From Mycobacterium sp. IS-1742 (GTDB lineage: Bacteria; Actinomycetota; Actinomycetes; Mycobacteriales; Mycobacteriaceae), in NCBI RefSeq assembly GCF_001500125.1, contig NZ_LQIV01000041.1:62001-126000 (forward strand): a DNA stretch of 64,000 nt, written 5' to 3'. Both the position numbers and the translations under genes were made by a program. The notes beneath the pieces were generated by a model. The model was not told where the DNA came from, made no database searches, and saw only the letters and a list, made by a program, of their open reading frames with translations. Shown here piece after piece: positions 63,200-64,000 of the stretch (positions are counted from its first letter, which is position 1; each line of letters opens with the position of its first letter).

Positions 63200-63799
63200 T
63201 CATCCGAGAGCGATGGTGACGCCGAGAGCGATCATGATCATTGCGATCAGGGCGTCGAGGACTCGCCACGTCGACGGTGTCGAGAACAGGCCGCCGAGGC
63301 GGCGCGCGCCGAAGCCGAGGCCGGTGAACCAGACGGCGCTCGCCGTGACGGCACCGATACCGAAGAGCCAGCGGTCGTCGCGGTGCTCGTTGGCCAGGGC
63401 GCCGAGCAGCACGACCGTGTCGAGATAGACGTGCGGGTTGAGCCACGTGAGTGCGGCGCAGGTGACGAGGACACCGACGAGGCGGGCCGGGCCGTCCTCG
63501 GAGGGCATGAGCGCCGACGGCCGCACGGCGCGTCGCGCCGCGAGCAGACCGTAGCCGATCAGGAACGCGGCCCCGCCGAGCCGCGCGAGGTCCAGCACGC
63601 CGGGGTGGGCGGTGACGAGGGCGCCGAAGCCCGCGATCCCGGCACCGATCAGCAGGATGTCGGACACCGTGCACACCGCGACGACGGCGCCGACGTGCTC
63701 ACCGCGGACGCCCTGGCGCAGCACGAACGCGTTCTGCGCGCCGATCGCCGCGATCAGCGTGAGCGACGACAGGAAACCGAAGACGACGGGGGAGGTCAC
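63200..63799 (-). CDS. LysE/ArgO-family amino-acid exporter
   Basis: A 199-residue membrane protein with about six helices. The signature IAAIGAQNAFVLRQGVRGEHV is near the N-terminus and TWLNPHVYLDTVVLLG in the middle, both typical of LysE/ArgO, which export lysine or arginine. GTG start at 63799. LysE genes usually sit opposite a LysR-type activator; here the next gene upstream is a minus-strand VOC protein, so the regulator must lie elsewhere or outside the window. Confidence 0.9.
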   Translation of the reverse strand: MTSPVVFGFLSSLTLIAAIGAQNAFVLRQGVRGEHVGAVVAVCTVSDILLIGAGIAGFGALVTAHPGVLDLARLGGAAFLIGYGLLAARRAVRPSALMPSEDGPARLVGVLVTCAALTWLNPHVYLDTVVLLGALANEHRDDRWLFGIGAVTASAVWFTGLGFGARRLGGLFSTPSTWRVLDALIAMIMIALGVTIALG

Positions 63800-63881
63800 G
63801 CCTTCGACGGTAGGCAGAGTGTGCGTTCAGTACAGCTAAAGATTCTGAAGATGGATTAGTAAAGTTAATGCGACGGGCCGT
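63800..63881 (-). promoter_or_regulatory. A+T-rich promoter region of the LysE-type exporter
   Basis: About 40 bases (63832-63872) are markedly A+T-rich for this genome and sit 35-75 bases upstream of the exporter start, the place for a promoter and a LysR-type activator site. No exact -10/-35 could be fixed. Confidence 0.4.
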
Positions 63882-64000
63882 TCACGTGTGGAGGATCTCG
63901 TTGCCCTCCGGATCGCGGTCCGGCAGGTCGGCGCCGTCGACCACCAGGTGCAGGCGGTTGCGCAGGGTCTTGGGCTCGTCGACCCGAACGAACTCCACCC
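63882..64000 (-). CDS. VOC/glyoxalase-family protein, 3' end only
   Basis: The last 38 codons of a gene entering from the right edge. The translation runs FVRVDEPKTLRNRLHLVV, then DLPDRDPEGNEILHT and TGA. The EPKT-NRLHL word and terminal DPEGNE are typical of glyoxalase/bleomycin-resistance (VOC) proteins, where the Glu is a metal ligand. The substrate cannot be told from this fragment. Confidence 0.7.
   Translation of the reverse strand, partial: VEFVRVDEPKTLRNRLHLVVDGADLPDRDPEGNEILHT

Noticed and set aside
1..64000. CRISPR arrays, IS elements, prophage, tRNA or rRNA genes
   Set aside because: No regular repeat-spacer pattern, transposase or integrase, cloverleaf or rRNA stretch was seen; the block from 17.4 to 41.1 kb has no flanking mobility genes or direct repeats that I could find.

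Overview
The window is high-GC actinobacterial chromosome and reads as a non-tuberculous, probably rapid-growing mycobacterium (Mycolicibacterium type). The main reason is gene order. Most of the window follows the M. tuberculosis order Rv0236c-Rv0265c (aftD, Rv0236A, lpqI, TetR Rv0238, htdX, fabG4, fadA2, fadE5, Rv0245, sdh1 operon, Rv0250c, hsp20, nirBD, sirohydrochlorin chelatase, hemD-like Rv0260c, narK3, aac(2'), Rv0263c-Rv0264c, Rv0265c). No rRNA, tRNA, IS element, prophage or CRISPR array was seen. All homology and synteny statements are from family knowledge and reading of the translations; no search was run.

Region 1 (1-17.2 kb): an MFS exporter, the cell-wall arabinosyltransferase AftD with its small DUF2613 neighbour, a universal stress protein, the lipoprotein glycosidase LpqI, a FluG-like amidohydrolase, a TetR regulator, an O-methyltransferase and a small secreted protein. 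The last two sit where M. tuberculosis carries vapBC24. Next comes the fatty-acyl set htdX-fabG4 / fadA2 / fadE5. The fadA2-fadE5 gap is the locus of the M. tuberculosis sRNA F6 and holds an F6-like candidate here. Similar TTAC..GTAA palindromes lie upstream of both fabG4/fadA2 and fadE5.

Region 2 (17.4-41.1 kb): a 1386-residue protein joins a Ser/Thr kinase, a class III adenylate cyclase and a STAND-type ATPase. It is followed by a complete trehalose polyphleate (TPP) type locus: an 11-kb two-module polyketide synthase, divergent from papA3-mmpL10-fadD23-PE-type acyltransferase, with a convergent Gap-like membrane protein. This block sits between fadE5 and the Rv0245 homologue, where M. tuberculosis has nothing.

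Region 3 (41.2-47.2 kb): flavin reductase, succinate dehydrogenase 1 (sdhC-sdhA-sdhB), the Rv0250c homologue with a CRP-like site upstream, a PEP-mutase-family enzyme, and an Hsp20 with an HspR-type (HAIR-like) operator.

Region 4 (47.4-55.9 kb) is a nitrate/nitrite assimilation and siroheme block: NirB and NirD, two tandem GAF-ANTAR proteins, a sirohydrochlorin chelatase, a uroporphyrinogen-III-synthase/winged-helix fusion and the NarK nitrate transporter.

Region 5 (55.9-64 kb): aminoglycoside 2'-N-acetyltransferase, a frameshifted alpha/beta hydrolase, PxpC/PxpB, a YhhQ-type transporter, a Tat-lipoprotein siderophore-binding protein, a YeiH-type transporter coupled to a 29-residue membrane peptide, an SDR, a LysE exporter and the 3' end of a VOC-family gene.
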